From the NCBI GenBank assembly GCA_021432605.1, contig MU271145.1:2666001-2730000 (forward strand): a stretch of 64,000 nucleotides of DNA, written 5' to 3'. Below are positions 45,375-57,663 of this stretch, piece by piece. The position numbers and the translations under genes were made by a program. Under the pieces are notes generated by a model, which was given only the letters and a program-made list of their open reading frames with translations, was not told the origin of the DNA and made no database searches. How positions within the stretch are numbered: position 1 is the first letter of the stretch; every line of letters starts with the position of its first letter. This DNA comes from Coniochaeta sp. PMI_546. Lineage: Eukaryota > Ascomycota > Sordariomycetes > Coniochaetales > Coniochaetaceae.

Positions 45375-46382
45375 CTCAACTGTCTGTCGCTGTTACGCTG
45401 TGGCCTGCCTGTACGATTGTGCTGTTTTACGACTCTTCTGGCATTGGTGTCTTCTGGGTTTGGGGTATTGTTCGAGCGCTTTTTGGGTTATGCCTTTGGA
45501 TAATTGTTTCTTGCTCCTCATTTAGGGAGTTTTCTGCATCTCTCGTGAGTCTTTGGATAGATCTTGCTCGAGCCTTTTTCTTTTATTCTCTTGTTCTTCA
45601 TTTCTGTCATGCTGTCTTTGGCACCTGCAAAGTGTTGCCTTCACGCCCGGACAACTTTGCATGCCCAACAAAAAAAAAAGTCATAGACCACGGTCAGACC
45701 GGCACCTCCCCCCGCGAAGCCCTTTCTCGCGTCGCATATCATTATCATGAATGTGGAGTGGCACCAAGGAGAGGGAGAAGACAAGCAGATGCATTGTATA
45801 TATAGCACATTTTGTGGCCTTGGATTGGCCAGATACCAGCGGATGATGATTCACGAGGTTAGGGTTGGAGAACGAAAAGACGAGAGAAACATCGATCCGT
45901 ATCAAAATCATACACATTTAGCACTGTACCTCCTGGTCCGCTTGTTTATCAATGTGATTGGACGACAAACTGTCTACTTGGAGTTTGTAAGTAGGCCTCC
46001 TGTGGCATACTTAGACCATGCTACTTTTCGTTCATGTGCCCTGCTCGAACCGTGATTCAAGAGGACAGGCCTATTCTGTGGAAACCTTGAAACGACGAGC
46101 TTGTTGTGTTCCGGATAGGAGCGAAGCTGTCGGGTTCTCGGCCGGTCCCATGGTATAAGTTGAGTGTTACAAGGAACGGATTCAAGCTACCACCTTCACC
46201 TTCTGGAATAGAGGTGTAATATAACGGTTCCTTGAGTAAGACCTGAAGTTCTGTCACATCGCCTGAAAGACAGCTGCAATTGTCACAAAAAAAGGATATG
46301 GAGGACAATTATCTGCTTGTAAGCAGCCATGCCCGTTTCCGCGTACCGACGCATCACAACGCCCGCCACATGAACGTCTTGC
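45375..46382. other. Convergent intergenic region between STE12 and FAF1
   Basis: 3' flanks of STE12 (plus) and FAF1 (minus). T-rich sequence follows the STE12 stop, with an A run at 45670-45679. No credible gene. Confidence 0.5.
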
Positions 46383-47427
46383 CTACTTTCTCTTCTTTCC
46401 CCCTCTCCCACCACCACCACCTCCTCCTGCTCTGCCTCCTCTCCCTCCCCTACTTCCACGACTTCCCGAATTCTGTATACTTGCAATATCCCTCTTACTA
46501 AGCGTCAACTGCGCTCCCCTCAGCTTACCAACGGCAGGCAAGTCCACATCCCCCCCTCCCCCGCCTCTCTTCCTCTTCGTCTCCCTCTTCTCCTCCCGTT
46601 CGAGCACAATGCCATTCTCCTTGGCCTCTCTCCTCCTCTTCTCCTCCCGCCCCTTGACGGCAGCGTTTATCCCCCGCCTCATCCCCATGGGCATCTTCTT
46701 CTGCGTAAGCAAGCTCTCTTTGCTCCCCAGCGCGCGCAACCGTAGGTCGGTGGTCGCCAACCGCAGCTTGCCGGCCGCGAAGGGGCGGGCGGACGGGTCG
46801 GTGGGCTGCCCCGAGTTGTTGGAGGGGTAGAACATGGGATTCGGCATGGCTTTGGAGAGGAGCGAGGATTCGGAGAGGAGCCGCTGCAGGGCGAGGTCGT
46901 TTGCCAGGAGGGAGGGGGCGTCTTCTTCTTGGGTTGTTGGGGCGGACTTGTTGGCAGTCGTGGGGAGGGAGGAGGTGTCGGAGGTTGGGGGGCGGGAGGA
47001 CTAGGCTCACAAGATTAGAGTTGGGTTTGTGACGGTTGAGACGGTGAGGGGGAGGCGTACCATAAATTTTTTGAGTTCGCTTTTTGACATGGTGGATATT
47101 GGTTTTTGGGAGGCTGCGTGGTCGACTACCTCTACTCCGTTGTCTGTGTAGCAATGTTTAGCCGGGTTATTGCCTAGACTGGAGAGCCTGTTGATTCGTA
47201 CCATTTTCATCCTCCGATATTCCTTCCCATTCCGAATCTTCGGCCTCAGAGCCAGGATCCTCATCGTCCCCGGCTTCTACAGTAGGAGGCGGGCGGATTG
47301 GAGCGATGGCCAGGGGCTTGAATTGTGCCTCGAAATGCCGCCTGAATATTTCCTGCGCATCTTCCAGGTCCACCGATGACTTCTCTTCCGTCGCTCGTGC
47401 CTTTCGTTTGCCTAGCACCGTGGACAT
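46383..47427 (-). CDS. FAF1: Faf1-type ribosomal small-subunit biogenesis protein
   Basis: Exons are 47427..47202, 47143..47061 and 47000..46383 (introns 58 and 60 nt), giving 308 aa. Reading order: MSTVLGKRKARATEE start, a DLEDAQEIFRRHFEAQFKPL helix, an acidic stretch (EDSEWEGISEDEN), VEVVDHAASQKPISTMSKSE, then a conserved basic C-half with ALQRLLSESSLL, TTDLRLRALGSKES and MPMGMRRGINAAVKGREEKRRREA. The protein ends in a Gly/Arg-rich tail and a lysine cluster. The order and spacing match the fungal Faf1 family, whose yeast member is a nucleolar factor for 40S maturation that works with Krr1. The Arg/Gly tail suggests RNA binding and nucleolar location. It is divergent from HIS6 across 403 bp. 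The family is poorly conserved, so confidence is a little lower. Confidence 0.82.
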
Positions 47428-47830
47428 TGCGACTCGATGTGTGATGTTGTAAGTGGGTGGTGCGAAAAGTCAGGGTTCAGCCTTGTGCAGCAGGCTCGCA
47501 GCAAAGCTTGGTAAATGCGCTGCAGTTGCGTGATGGAGAAGCCCAGGTATATACTCAGCTCTTGCAGTCTAGTATGGCAGGGCCAGGCTCGGTAGATGAA
47601 AACCCTGTTTCAGTGCTAGAGCCTACTGTCACGAAATACAGCCTCGCCAGCCTTGTATGGTTACCGTGGGGGACGTGGTGGAAATTTTAGGTCCCTTAGG
47701 TGGTTCATTGATTCAACTTTTTAGTGCCGAATTAAGCCCCACTACGCGATAGTCCAGTCATATTCAGAGCGCATTCATCTCGAGTCCGTTCCCAGGTCCT
47801 CATGAACCAAACCCAAACCAAACCACAAAT
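47428..47830. promoter_or_regulatory. Shared divergent promoter of FAF1 and HIS6
   Basis: 403 bp between the two starts. A TGATTCA heptamer near 47711-47717 differs by one base from the Gcn4/CPC1 site TGACTCA, which would suit a histidine-pathway gene, but no exact site is present. No ORF of note. Confidence 0.4.
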
Positions 47831-48746
47831 ATGACTCGCTTCAGGCCATGTATAGACCTACACGCAGGCCAGGTCAAGCAGATCGTGGGCGGCACCCTAG
47901 ACAGCACTACATCGGAACTCAAGACCAATTTCGTTTCTTCACACGGAGCCGCGTACTTTGCAAAGCTGTACCGTGATAATGGTCTCACTGGAGCCCACGT
48001 CATAATGCTCGGGCCTGGAAACACAGAAGCTGCGAGGGAGGCACTTGCTGCGTGGCCGGGTGGCCTTCAGGTTGGTGGCGGCATCACGGATGCGAACGCT
48101 AGGGAGTGGATTGAGGCAGGGGCTGAAAAGGTTAGATTTCCCGACGCTGTGATTCATCAGACTCCTTGTCCATGAGACTGGAATAGCTGATCGACAAAAT
48201 CCCCGCAGTAGGTGATCATCACATCCTACCTTTTCCCAGAAGGACGTTTCAGCCAGGAGCGTCTTGATGCCGTCCTAGCGGCCCTTGACGGCGACAAGTC
48301 CAAGCTGGTCATAGACCTGAGCTGTCGCCGCAAAGGCGAGGACAGCTGGTTCGTGGCCATGAACAAGTGGCAGACCATTACCGACATGGAGGTCAACCAG
48401 GGTAAGTCCGCCTTGCACCTCTCACCAGATGCGCTGAAGCTGATATTGTATTGCAAAAGAATCGATATTGAGGCTCGAGCCATACTGTTCCGAGTTTCTC
48501 ATCCACGCGGCGGACAATGAAGGCCTGCAGAGGGGTGTGGATGAGAAGCTGGTGCAGAGACTCGCCGAATGGTGCAGTATTCCCGTGACATATGCCGGCG
48601 GAGGGAGGAACCTAGACGACTTAGAGACTGTCAAGAGGTTGAGTGGTGGAAAGGTGGATCTCACCATAGGGAGCGCCTTGGACTGCTTTGGCGGGAATGG
48701 AGTGAAGTTAGAGGAGTGCGTAGAGTGGAATCGAAGGCAGGAGTAA
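47831..48746 (+). CDS. HIS6: ProFAR isomerase (histidine biosynthesis, HisA type)
   Basis: Exons are 47831..48130, 48212..48401 and 48460..48746 (introns 81 and 58 nt), giving 258 aa, the usual fungal size. It is a (beta/alpha)8 barrel. The first catalytic aspartate is D9 in [10 protein letters not shown] and the second is D135 in [11 protein letters not shown]. Phosphate-binding glycines are in LQVGGGIT and [11 protein letters not shown]. The enzyme (EC 5.3.1.16) opens the ring of ProFAR to PRFAR, the fourth step of histidine biosynthesis, in the cytosol. The second junction gives [26 protein letters not shown]-type sequence, as in homologues. The first donor (GTTAGA) is weak, but the GTGATCATC acceptor side is fixed by the protein. 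Cross-pathway control by a CPC1-like factor is expected from the pathway, with only a near-match site upstream. Confidence 0.95.
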
Positions 48747-49232
48747 ATGCAAAGTCTAATATATGACCACAAGTGTTCACCAAATAGAAAGAGAGCATCA
48801 CGGTGGCAGATCGCAGCATCACACTCCCAAGCGCAAAACAATATATAGAGTTCATGGTCATGATACACCGGTTAAACAACATAACGCCAGCTCAGAACAC
48901 GTCACCATGGAGAAATTGTCCCCATCACCCCCTAGTGTCTCTCTCCTGGCTCATCATCCAGCCAAGCGAAGTCATGCTGAAGAAGAGAAGTTGTGCCTTA
49001 CTCCAACAGACCAGGCACTATTAATCCAGCTCGCAGGAACCGAAGCCAAAGAACCAAGTAGTGCGAACAGAACAAACGAACAATCGAATACAACATCCTC
49101 ATGGCCAACACGTCGATCGTTTTTCGCGTCCGCTCATGTTCATGCCTCATGTTGTCCACACCGGACGCCATATCACCGCGGCATCCGTCATCAAGCCCCA
49201 GCCCCAAGGTACGAAACGTCGAGTAAGCCAGC
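48747..49232. other. Convergent gap between HIS6 and the anillin gene
   Basis: 3' flanks of two converging genes. Frames here overlap the neighbours in other phases and are not credible. Confidence 0.5.
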
Positions 49233-52200
49233 TCAGACATACATACTCTTAGTCCGGCTATGCACCCTCCTGCCCTCAGCCCTCTTCTTGAGCGCCTCCT
49301 CCCGCTTAAGCACAAGCTCGCACCACTTGCCCTTGGCCTTCGTATCACCGACGTCCTCCTCTCCGCCGAGAGAGTCTCGTCCAATGACTTCACCCAGAGC
49401 CTGCATCCAGCCGTCTTTCTGCTCTGTGCTGTCCGCATAGAAGTCAATGACTTCGCCGTTGTTGAACCGGATCCGGAAGCCCTCCTCGACAAACATGTAG
49501 CCCTCTTCCTCTTCCGCAAAGGCAGACCGTCGCCGCTTGCCTCCACGGCCGGTGGTCTCTTTTTCGGTGAGAGTCCGACGGTCGTCGATCAGACGCTTCG
49601 CATTTGCGAGGTTGATCGTCGCGCGCGGCTGGCGCGTGGCCTCGTGGTAGGCCGTCAGCTTGGTGCCGACTAGCTTGAAGTAGCGGCGGCGCCAGTACTA
49701 TTTTAAAGTTAGCATCACTCCTCCATCAATCTCTCATTCCAGTAGGAGAAGAACTCACAGGACAGTCGCCGCCCTGCTGACTCAAAGGTCCCTCCCAGCA
49801 CCTCGCCAGCCTCTCCTCTGCAGCCTTCATCTCGCGGATGCAGCTGTTCATGCTCTTAGGCATATCGTCATCACTCGCACCCTTCGGCCGCGGCACGAAA
49901 AGCAGCTGCAGCTCCAGCTTGCCGATCTTGTAAGGCGCCCGGCGTACAACACCGTTGTTGCCTCTCTTGCTCTTGACGCTCGACGCGAAGCTCGCCTCTT
50001 CGGCAGCCCACTCGTTGAACGTGGCCACCTCGACCAGGTACGGCCTGCCAAAGCAGCGCGACTCGTGCTCCTTGAGCGACACGTACGCGCGCGCGAAACT
50101 GCCATCTTCGGCGACCAGCGGACTCAGCAGGTCCCAGGCGGTCGGCTTAGCGTTGGCTTGCGCCTGTCTCTGTTGCAAGGCAGCGGCAGCCTGCGCCTCG
50201 CGCTGGAGACGCTCTTCTTCCTCGCGCTGGCGGGCTTCCATCTCCTTGCGCTTCTTGGGAGACGCAAAGACGCGGCTGAAGGTGGATACGGACTTTGGTT
50301 TGGCTGCCTTGGTAGGCGACATGGGAATTGCCTTGCGAGCTACCATGGCGGGCTTCTCAAGCTTGACGTTGAGAGTGAGCTGAAACTCGAGGTCGTTGGG
50401 GACGACGAGCTCGAATTCCTGGCCTATGGGCGCGTTGCGGGCAAGTTCCAGCCAGGCGGTTGTGACGCAGTGCACGCCGTTGTCGAGGGTAAGGGAGAAC
50501 CATGTGCGTTCGTCTGGCAGAGTTAGTCAACATTGTTGGGCTGAAGAGGGTGAAGAGAGCGCTTACTTCTAGGAAGAGGTAGATCAAGATCCTTGACACC
50601 CATGACCTTGACAAATAGCCTACCCCTCTCACCACTGTCAGGACCGGCCATCTCGGCATTGAGATCCTCCTCGCTCAGCGGTTTCAGCCCAGGGGCGGGC
50701 GCGACAGCGTTACTCTCCTGCCCTGGGAGCGGTGGTACTGGACCAGTGCCGGCGACAGCGGTTCTCTTGCGCACGCTCCTCTGCCGTGTGTTGCCGTTCC
50801 ATGGCTCGACAGTCCAGCTCTGCGGCCTTGTTGTCTTAACGGGCGAATTCCCAGCCGATCGGTACCCGCGCAGCTCGTCTGTGTCCTTGTCGCTCGCTGC
50901 GACGAGCTTCGTGTTCTGGCGCATGAGGTAACCGCGCTGTTTACGGGAGGTGATGTTAGCATTGTGTGATATATCTGTTGTAGTAGTAGCTGCAGAAGAA
51001 GAAGTTGTCGCTCTATCGATTTGTCTAGACGCTTGCCTAGCAACAGTCGCACTTGGAGAAGAAGAAGACGGGGCGGGGAGAACAAGTTGTTGAAAAGCCA
51101 CCTTTTGCGCCTCGATAACCCGGTCAAAGTCCTTGTCGAGACTTAGGCCGAGGTCGAGATCTAGTGTCAGACTGCGCTTCTTGAAGCTCGGGTGGCGCTC
51201 GAGGAAGTCGTCGCTCTCCGAGAAGGGGTCCTGGCCCTCCATGTTTTGTGAGAGGCGGTTGCGATGGCGCTCGGGGATCGCAGGGATGGGGACCTCACGG
51301 CTGACTATGCGTCGCTGCTCGCGCATGGCCATGAGGTCTGATGGAGTGGCCGAGGGGCGTGTCTTGAGCTTGGAACCGGACGCGGACTTGATTGTTGCGA
51401 CTTTTTCAGGGATGGCAGGCGAGTCACGCGCCTCATCCTCGGAGTCGAAGTCCGGCATCGGGTTGTGGATGACGGAGTCTGGTGTGCCCGGCTCTTCACC
51501 GTACTCATCTTCTAAGTCGCCCCATCCAGATCCGTCGTACTCTGGCTTGGTGAGGGGTGGTGTTTGTGGTCGCTGAGTGTGAGTTGGGGTCTCCGCTATC
51601 TGGGACTGAGGCTCGGTGACGGCTCCTCCCTCCTGGGCTTCTGTCGACATGAAAGAGTTGAAGCTCGCCCTGAAGTCATCAGTCGTGCCTTGCATGATGT
51701 GCAGTCCCTCGGTAGCAGGCTTTGACGGCTCTTCGGTGGGAGTAGCCGCGCGAGGAGTACTGGTTCCCTCCTCTTCTGTCTTACCAGCCTTGGCTTTGAG
51801 AGACTCCTCGTCAGAGTAGTGGCTCTCGAGGTCATCATTCTGCTCGTTTCCACGGCGATCTTGGTCTTCCGACAGCACAGACACAGATCGCTCGTAGATA
51901 TCTGGAATGTCATCAACCTCAAAAGCGGCGGCATCACGGTTGATGATGACGCTCCCCTCTTCATCATCTTCAAGGATGCTATCCTCGCAACTGGGAAGAG
52001 GAACATCAGGGTCAATGTCATAGGCCGGACGTCGCTCAGGAGAAGAGCTAGGTGCAGGAGATGAGAAGTTGTAGTCCGACTCCCGCTCAAGAGACTTGTT
52101 GCCGTTGACGCGACGCAATATTGACTCCCTGGAAATGCGAGGCGGCAGCTGATACTCCTCGAGCCCAGAAATGTCACCAATCGTATCCTCTGCCTCATCT

Positions 52201-53589
52201 GCGTAGTCTTCCTCGTCAGTCTTACCAGGAGACTGGACCGGCGATTGGAATTCGCGCTCGGGAGTCTGGCTGCCGTGACGTTCTCGGGCACCAGCACGCC
52301 TCATACGTCGCTCACGCTGCTGCTCGGCGGCGGTCTTACCGTCGTCAGAGAGCATCATCAGCTTGAGCCGCTCCTCCAGAGTCATCTTCCCGTTGCCAAT
52401 GTTCTGTATCTCGGACTTGGTAGCTGAAGCCGGTGGCGGCGTTGGTAGATTTCTGTTGGTGCCGAGCATGCGCTCGGCAGTGGCCGAGAGACCATTTGAA
52501 GCCGTCGAGTTGCTCCTCTTCAGCTCCATTCCAGGCAAAGGAGGCAGAGGTCGGTGGTCGCCGTTGGAATTGGTCGAGTCGGTGCGCTTGTGCTGTGGCC
52601 TGCTCGGTGCCGGCATGTCCTCTGGCATCGGGCTTTGATCATATTCTTCTTGGATTCCCTGTCGCCAGTCACCATCCTCAGGGCCGACGACCGGTGTCTT
52701 GTCTGTATCCTCCAGGGAGGCGTCGAAGCTGTCCTCGTGGGTGTCATGATCGTGACCGTAGTAGTGCTCGTCTTCAAAGTCCTCATCCTCTTCTGACTCG
52801 TAGCTGCCTTCGCGAGAGTTGGACCCGACCGAAGACAGATCTGGCGTTGCCATCTCATACTCGTTCACCTCAGGCGGTGCGGTGTCGAAGGTCACACTCT
52901 TGGCGTGCTTGTGCTGATATCTACCCTCCGGCAGCTCCGTCTCCTCACCCGAGTTATCTCCTGACTCTTGGTCGAAGCTACTCTTGAAGCGAGTTGGAGA
53001 GAGCGCGGACTTGGTAGGGGACGGCTGCGCCTTGCTGAACGTCATGGGTGGGCTGTTGACCGAATCGGTAGGCTTGGGAAGAAGAGGTGCGTCTGCGAAT
53101 AGAGGAAGATGGCTCTTGCTATCGTTCCTGTGGTGACCGAGACCGTCTTTGCGGCTCGCTCGCAGGCCCTGAATGCCGGTACCACCAAAGGCATTGCCCT
53201 GGACCTTACTAAGGGGCCGTTCGATCTGAGGTACCCTGGTCGGGTCGTATTCCTGCTTCTGCTCGAGGGCGAGGATGTTGCTGTTCTTGACGCGAGAGGC
53301 CTTTTGCAGACGCTCGATAGATGACCGACGTGTGGGTGATGGTGATCCAGAGCGGCCACTCAGTGGTATGTTCTCGGAGTTGAAGCTACGGTTCTGCCAG
53401 AACTCGCGAGGTGATGTTGTGCCATCCAGCGGCGAGGACTGGAATGGTGATGAATCAGTATTTAGGTTCATTTTCTGTTATGTGTTTGTCAGCGACGACA
53501 GCTCTTCAAGTATGAAGAGTAGTACGGTAGTGGGTATGTCTTACCCTGGAAGGCTGGTTCCAGCTGGGAGAGTTGCGGCGCTTTTCCAT
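49233..53589 (-). CDS. BUD4: Bud4-type anillin-like protein with C-terminal PH domain
   Basis: Exons are 53589..53545, 53474..50567, 50513..49759 and 49697..49233 (introns 70, 53 and 61 nt), 4173 nt in total, 1390 aa. I start at the short first exon (MEKRRNSPSWNQPSR). It splices in frame onto KMNLN; a start at the ATG 53471 is the alternative. The first 900 residues are Ser/Pro/Asp-rich and disordered (SPTRRSSIERLQKASRVKN, QKQEYDPTRVPQIERPL). Then follow the anillin-homology region (VMGVKDLDLPLPRNERTWF, TLDNGVHCVTTAWLEL, HEQQ-type coiled segment rich in EEERLQREAQ) and a PH domain (YWRRRYFKLVGTKLTAYHE to about 1330). By family it organises septin collars at septation sites and, with Bud3 and Rho4, the contractile ring. 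The C-terminus is Lys/Arg-rich. Good family fit; only the extreme N-terminus is uncertain. Confidence 0.92.
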
Positions 53590-54648
53590 CGGTGACAGCT
53601 CCGACAGCGGACGCGGGATAGGGTTTGCCATCTTTGTTGGTGACGCCGTAGGTGTCTCCTTGGACAGTCGCAGTGGATGGACCTATGACATGTCTCATTG
53701 TCAGCCTTACGTGAACGCGACGACGGACACTTGCGGATGTAAATATGGGAAGATATACATACCGAGTCTGCGGTGTCCATCGGTGTGGAATGTCAAGAAT
53801 GTTCAGTCAAGGAGAGAATCAAGAATCTGAATATCGGCTAGAGCAATGTCATGCTCGCGCGACAATGCGCAAGAAGGAAAGGCGCCGCAAGAATGTGCGA
53901 AGAATGCTTTGAATCAACAAAAGGGTGGAATGCCACGACAGTGTCGACAACCGCGGAAATGATATCAGCTATATCACTGTTGATATCAACGTAGAATCCG
54001 CCACTCTGTTGGTATGGTATGTAAGTTATGTGTTGATCCGAAACTGGTGGAGGATTGGGACGGTAAGCGCTGATGGAGGGTGGTTTGGTCGACTGTTGCT
54101 TGTTTAATGGTTTCGGTGTGCCGTGTCTTCATTGGCTCCTCCACGGTAAACACTGGAATGCGCCTGACATTTGGGTTGTCAGGTCAACGGTGCCCGTTAG
54201 TGAGGGGCAAAGGACCTGAATTATTTCAGCCCCCTCTTGTTGGCCCCTCCCCTGCTGCTTGCCGTGCTTGTGAAACCTGCACTTCGGTAAGTTTGTTTTG
54301 TGATTTAGCTCCTTCTTTTTCGATAAGTTCCAGTCTGCGAGCCAAACCAGGATTTATCATGGTCTACAAATGTTCGGCATTTTAGTCACTCCTCTCCTCA
54401 AGTTGTGCGAGTTCTGACGTAGATAAATTTGTGCAACATTGCGACGAAATTTTGGCCTCGCGACGAGCTAAGGTAGGCGTAGGTACTACACCCTGTGCAC
54501 ATGGTTCCAGCTAAGCCTTCACACCGGCAAAATTTACATACCCTTAGAGTCTAGGTACTCTGTATGATGGTCTTCCCTCTGTCAGCGTATATGTAGAAGA
54601 GATCGTAACGTTCAGCTACATTGATGAGCTAAATTGAGCAAAAGAAAA
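53590..54648. other. Intergenic upstream of the anillin gene
   Basis: Promoter and leader of the anillin gene; any non-coding first exon would lie here. No other feature seen up to the tRNA gene. Confidence 0.5.
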
Positions 54649-54722
54649 TGATTCGACCCGGGCTTGAACCGGAGACCTTCAGTGTGTTAGACTGACGTGA
54701 TAACCAACTACACCATCGAACC
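54649..54722 (-). tRNA. tRNA-Val (anticodon AAC)
   Basis: The 74-nt minus-strand sequence folds as a complete cloverleaf. The acceptor stem GGTTCGA pairs with TCGAATC (one G-T), with discriminator A. A-box TGGTGTAGTTGG and B-box GGTTCAAGCCC are present. The anticodon stem TCAGT/ACTGA encloses loop CTAACAC, giving anticodon AAC, which after A-to-I editing reads GUU/GUC/GUA. No intron is present and CCA is not encoded, as usual in eukaryotes. It stands alone between the anillin and NADH dehydrogenase genes. Confidence 0.96.
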
Positions 54723-54882
54723 GAGGATGAAATTTTCAATCCCTAATCGACTTCAGGTGCCGCAACAGCAAGCATTGCAATGTAACAGAGAGGCCGTTCA
54801 CCAGAATTGGAACACCTGATCTGCCTCATCTTGTATTGACACAACTTTGGCTACCACAAACATACCTGTATACAAACCCCGT

Positions 54883-56573
54883 CTAAAATCTTGAGATCCC
54901 CCTCCCAAATACCCAGGTAGTAAACCAATACACCGGCACCAGTAACTTATTCCGCCAACTCATACTCCGCGTGAGATACGCACCCCTCCACAGCACCCAA
55001 GCCAACCACCCGCGCAACTGGTCCGCTCCGCTCTGGTGTATTGCCTTCCACCCGCCAAGATATGTTAGCGTGCCCCAGTTGCGGAAGTGGAAAGGCTGCC
55101 CGTCCACCTCGCCCTTATTCAGCTGGCGCGCGAGATGCGCCGCCTGCTGCGAGGCCACCTGTGCCGTCTTGGGTAGCGTGGCGTCATTCTGAATTACGGC
55201 GCAGTCACCAATCACATAGACATCAGGTAGAACCGAAGTGCCTTTGTCGTCCTCGCTCACTGCTTCAGAAGATGTCGTGGTTCGAGCTCGGAGGTACGGG
55301 TCCACCATGATACCGCCTGTGCGTTTATCTCGGAGCAGATGATGGATTGTCTCTGGGGCGGCTTCACTGCTGGGCACGGCTTTGGCCTCCAGCTTCCTGA
55401 CCAGCGGGTTCTGCATCAGCCCCGTGCTCCACACCACCAGCCCGGCGCTGACCTCCTCGTCGCCGTACTCCTTGATCTTGATCTTCAGCCCACCTTGACC
55501 GGTACCGAGATACCCGTCCGCCAGTCTAATTCGCTCGAGGTGATGCTGGGTCTTTACGGCAATGCCATTCCTATTGAAAACCTTCATAGCATAATCCGCC
55601 AGCGCCTGATCGAACATGGGCAGCACCTTGGGTGCAACATCATACACAGTGATCTGCACAAACTTCATCAGCTCCGGGTAGAGCTTCCGCAAGTCTTCAT
55701 AGATGAGATCGTGTAGCTCAGCCGCATACTCGATACCAGTTGGACCGCCGCCGACGATAGCGAAGTGCAGCAGGGCGCGCTTGTCCGAGTCTGTGAGGAG
55801 CGTGGCCGTGCATGGCGGAGCCGACGCGTCGCCAGACTCTTTGGTCTCCGACTCCGAACGCGATGGGTAGGAGCACTGCTCGAACAGCGACAAAACGCGC
55901 AACCTGATGCGTCGCGCATCACCCACGTCACGGAGGAAGTGTGCGTGTTCCCTCACGCCCTGGATACCAAAGGTCTGGCTATACGCCCCGACTGCGACAA
56001 CGAGCTTGTCGTAAGGCACATCGAAGGTCTCGCCCTTGAGTCGCGGAGGGGCCTCCTCACTAGCATGGACCGGACCTTTCGTCGGAGGGGGCGGTGGTAC
56101 CACTGTCCGGCCGACCATGTCATCTGTAGCGTTGGCTTCGACCCTGACAACCTTACGCTTGAAGTCGACGTCGTCGGCCCAGCCATGATAGAAGCCTACA
56201 CCCGCGCGGCGGACAGGCTCTAGGACTGCTCGGAACTCGAGGGTGCCGACTGCTGTACTCGCCAGGAGAGGGGTAAAGACAAAATATGAGCGAGGGGAGA
56301 TGACGATGGGGTCGTATTTGTCCTTTGACAAGGTGCGCGCTAGGCCGTAGCCTGCCCAGCCTGAGCCGAGAATCACGACGCGTTCCTTTTTTTTCGGGGT
56401 GTCTCGTGGTTGTGAGTAATGGTCTTCACTCTTTAAGTTGGTGCGGACTTACAAATGGAGCTATAACCACGTCTCAACCCAAGCAGCAGAGGCTGTGCCA
56501 GCCTTCTGCGCCGCAGCCCCGGCGTGGATATGATGGACCGGCATAATGATGACGCTTTTGCTTTCGAAGTCAT
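54883..56573 (-). CDS. Alternative (type II) NADH:ubiquinone oxidoreductase, mitochondrial
   Basis: Exons are 56573..56453 and 56402..54883 (intron 50 nt), giving 546 aa. Exon 1 encodes a basic, Leu-rich mitochondrial presequence (MTSKAKASSLCRSII, LRRRRLAQPLLLGLRRGYSS). The acceptor choice matters: using the CGAG end 29 nt before the GTG codon gives GYSSIYTPKKKERVVILGSG in frame, whereas the AG after the A-run would create a stop. FAD-binding GSGWAG is at 53-58 and the NADH-binding GGGPTG at 258-263. A Pro-rich insert lies between beta strands (about 140-165). The C-terminus (LVPVYWFTTWVFGRG) is the membrane-anchoring region. It transfers electrons from NADH to ubiquinone without proton pumping. 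There is no EF-hand, so it is not the calcium-bound Nde1 type. Whether it faces matrix or intermembrane space is undecided. Confidence 0.93.
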
Positions 56574-57663
56574 CTCGAAATGTCTTCTGCAATGGGCGGT
56601 GGTGGACCCATCGTTTTGGGCGACGACAACTCCATCATTTAAGCTCTTGACCTCTCCTCGGCGCCCTCGGTCGCAAGCACTGTATTATGGGACATGTGGT
56701 CCCTCGGTACAGGTGATGTCAAGAAGTCGTCAGCCTCTCATACAAAAAGCGAGCACTGTGATTGGTCGGTTCCTTCACGATAATGAGTCGGAAACGATTC
56801 AGGCGGAGGGAAACAGGGCAGAATATGGAGACATTCGCCCTATATGCGGAGGCTTTTGTGAAAATTACTCATATAAAGGGCAAGCTGAAGTGAAGTCGAG
56901 AATACTTGTAGGGTATATTCGTCCTCTTTCCTGTTTGTCAGCTGTGAGTTTGGAATCAAGACGGGTGAAGACGGATGAAGCCGGTCCATCACTCGTTCTT
57001 CAAGCAGCTTCCTCCGACTGGATGAATACCTTTTCAACGTATGTCTCCTGTCCTGTGTGAACAGAATATCTCCTTGGCCATGATTCAGGGCCAGACTTCG
57101 AATGAGTGCACAATCAATGGTGTCACAGGAATATTACCAGATGCATTGAAGCCTAGATCGCCACAGAAGAAAGAGAATAAACCCGGAATATGATAATCAG
57201 CAAATTTCTCATTGTACCAAGTTGTGTGTTTCTTCACACTGCGTGATGATGCCATGCTTAGAACTGCCTCCTTACCCCTGGCTGTTTGCCTGGTGCCTAG
57301 CTACGTCCCTGCAAAACTCATGAAATGCTCCGAGACTTGATCCTTCCGAACCCTCATGAACTCCTGCTCAAGCACATTGCCATCCGTGTCAACGACCAGT
57401 AGCTTCAGCAACGAGACATTAGACTGGCGACGTCGGATAGGCCCGTAAAATAGCGCAAATCCTCTCCTTGATTAATCACTGATTGCTCGCATTTCCCGTA
57501 TTTCCCTTGTTCCCCATTCAGCGAAGTGATTGCCGCGACGACAAATGTCACCATTGCCATATGACCTCCTTGGCAGACAGCACCCAATTCTGTCCAGGGT
57601 ATAGAGCCACCTGCCCATACCCAGAGAACGTCAAGCAACGACATGGCTTCTCCGGAATTCAAT
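56574..57663. other. Intergenic, 1.1 kb
   Basis: Promoter of the NADH dehydrogenase gene and 3' flank of the next minus-strand gene. A 178-codon plus frame (56524-57060) overlaps exon 1 of the NADH dehydrogenase in antisense and has no resemblance, so I do not accept it. Confidence 0.5.

Noticed and set aside
56524-57060. Plus-strand frame of 178 codons
   Set aside because: Overlaps the presequence exon of the NADH dehydrogenase in antisense, shows no family resemblance and has no clear promoter.
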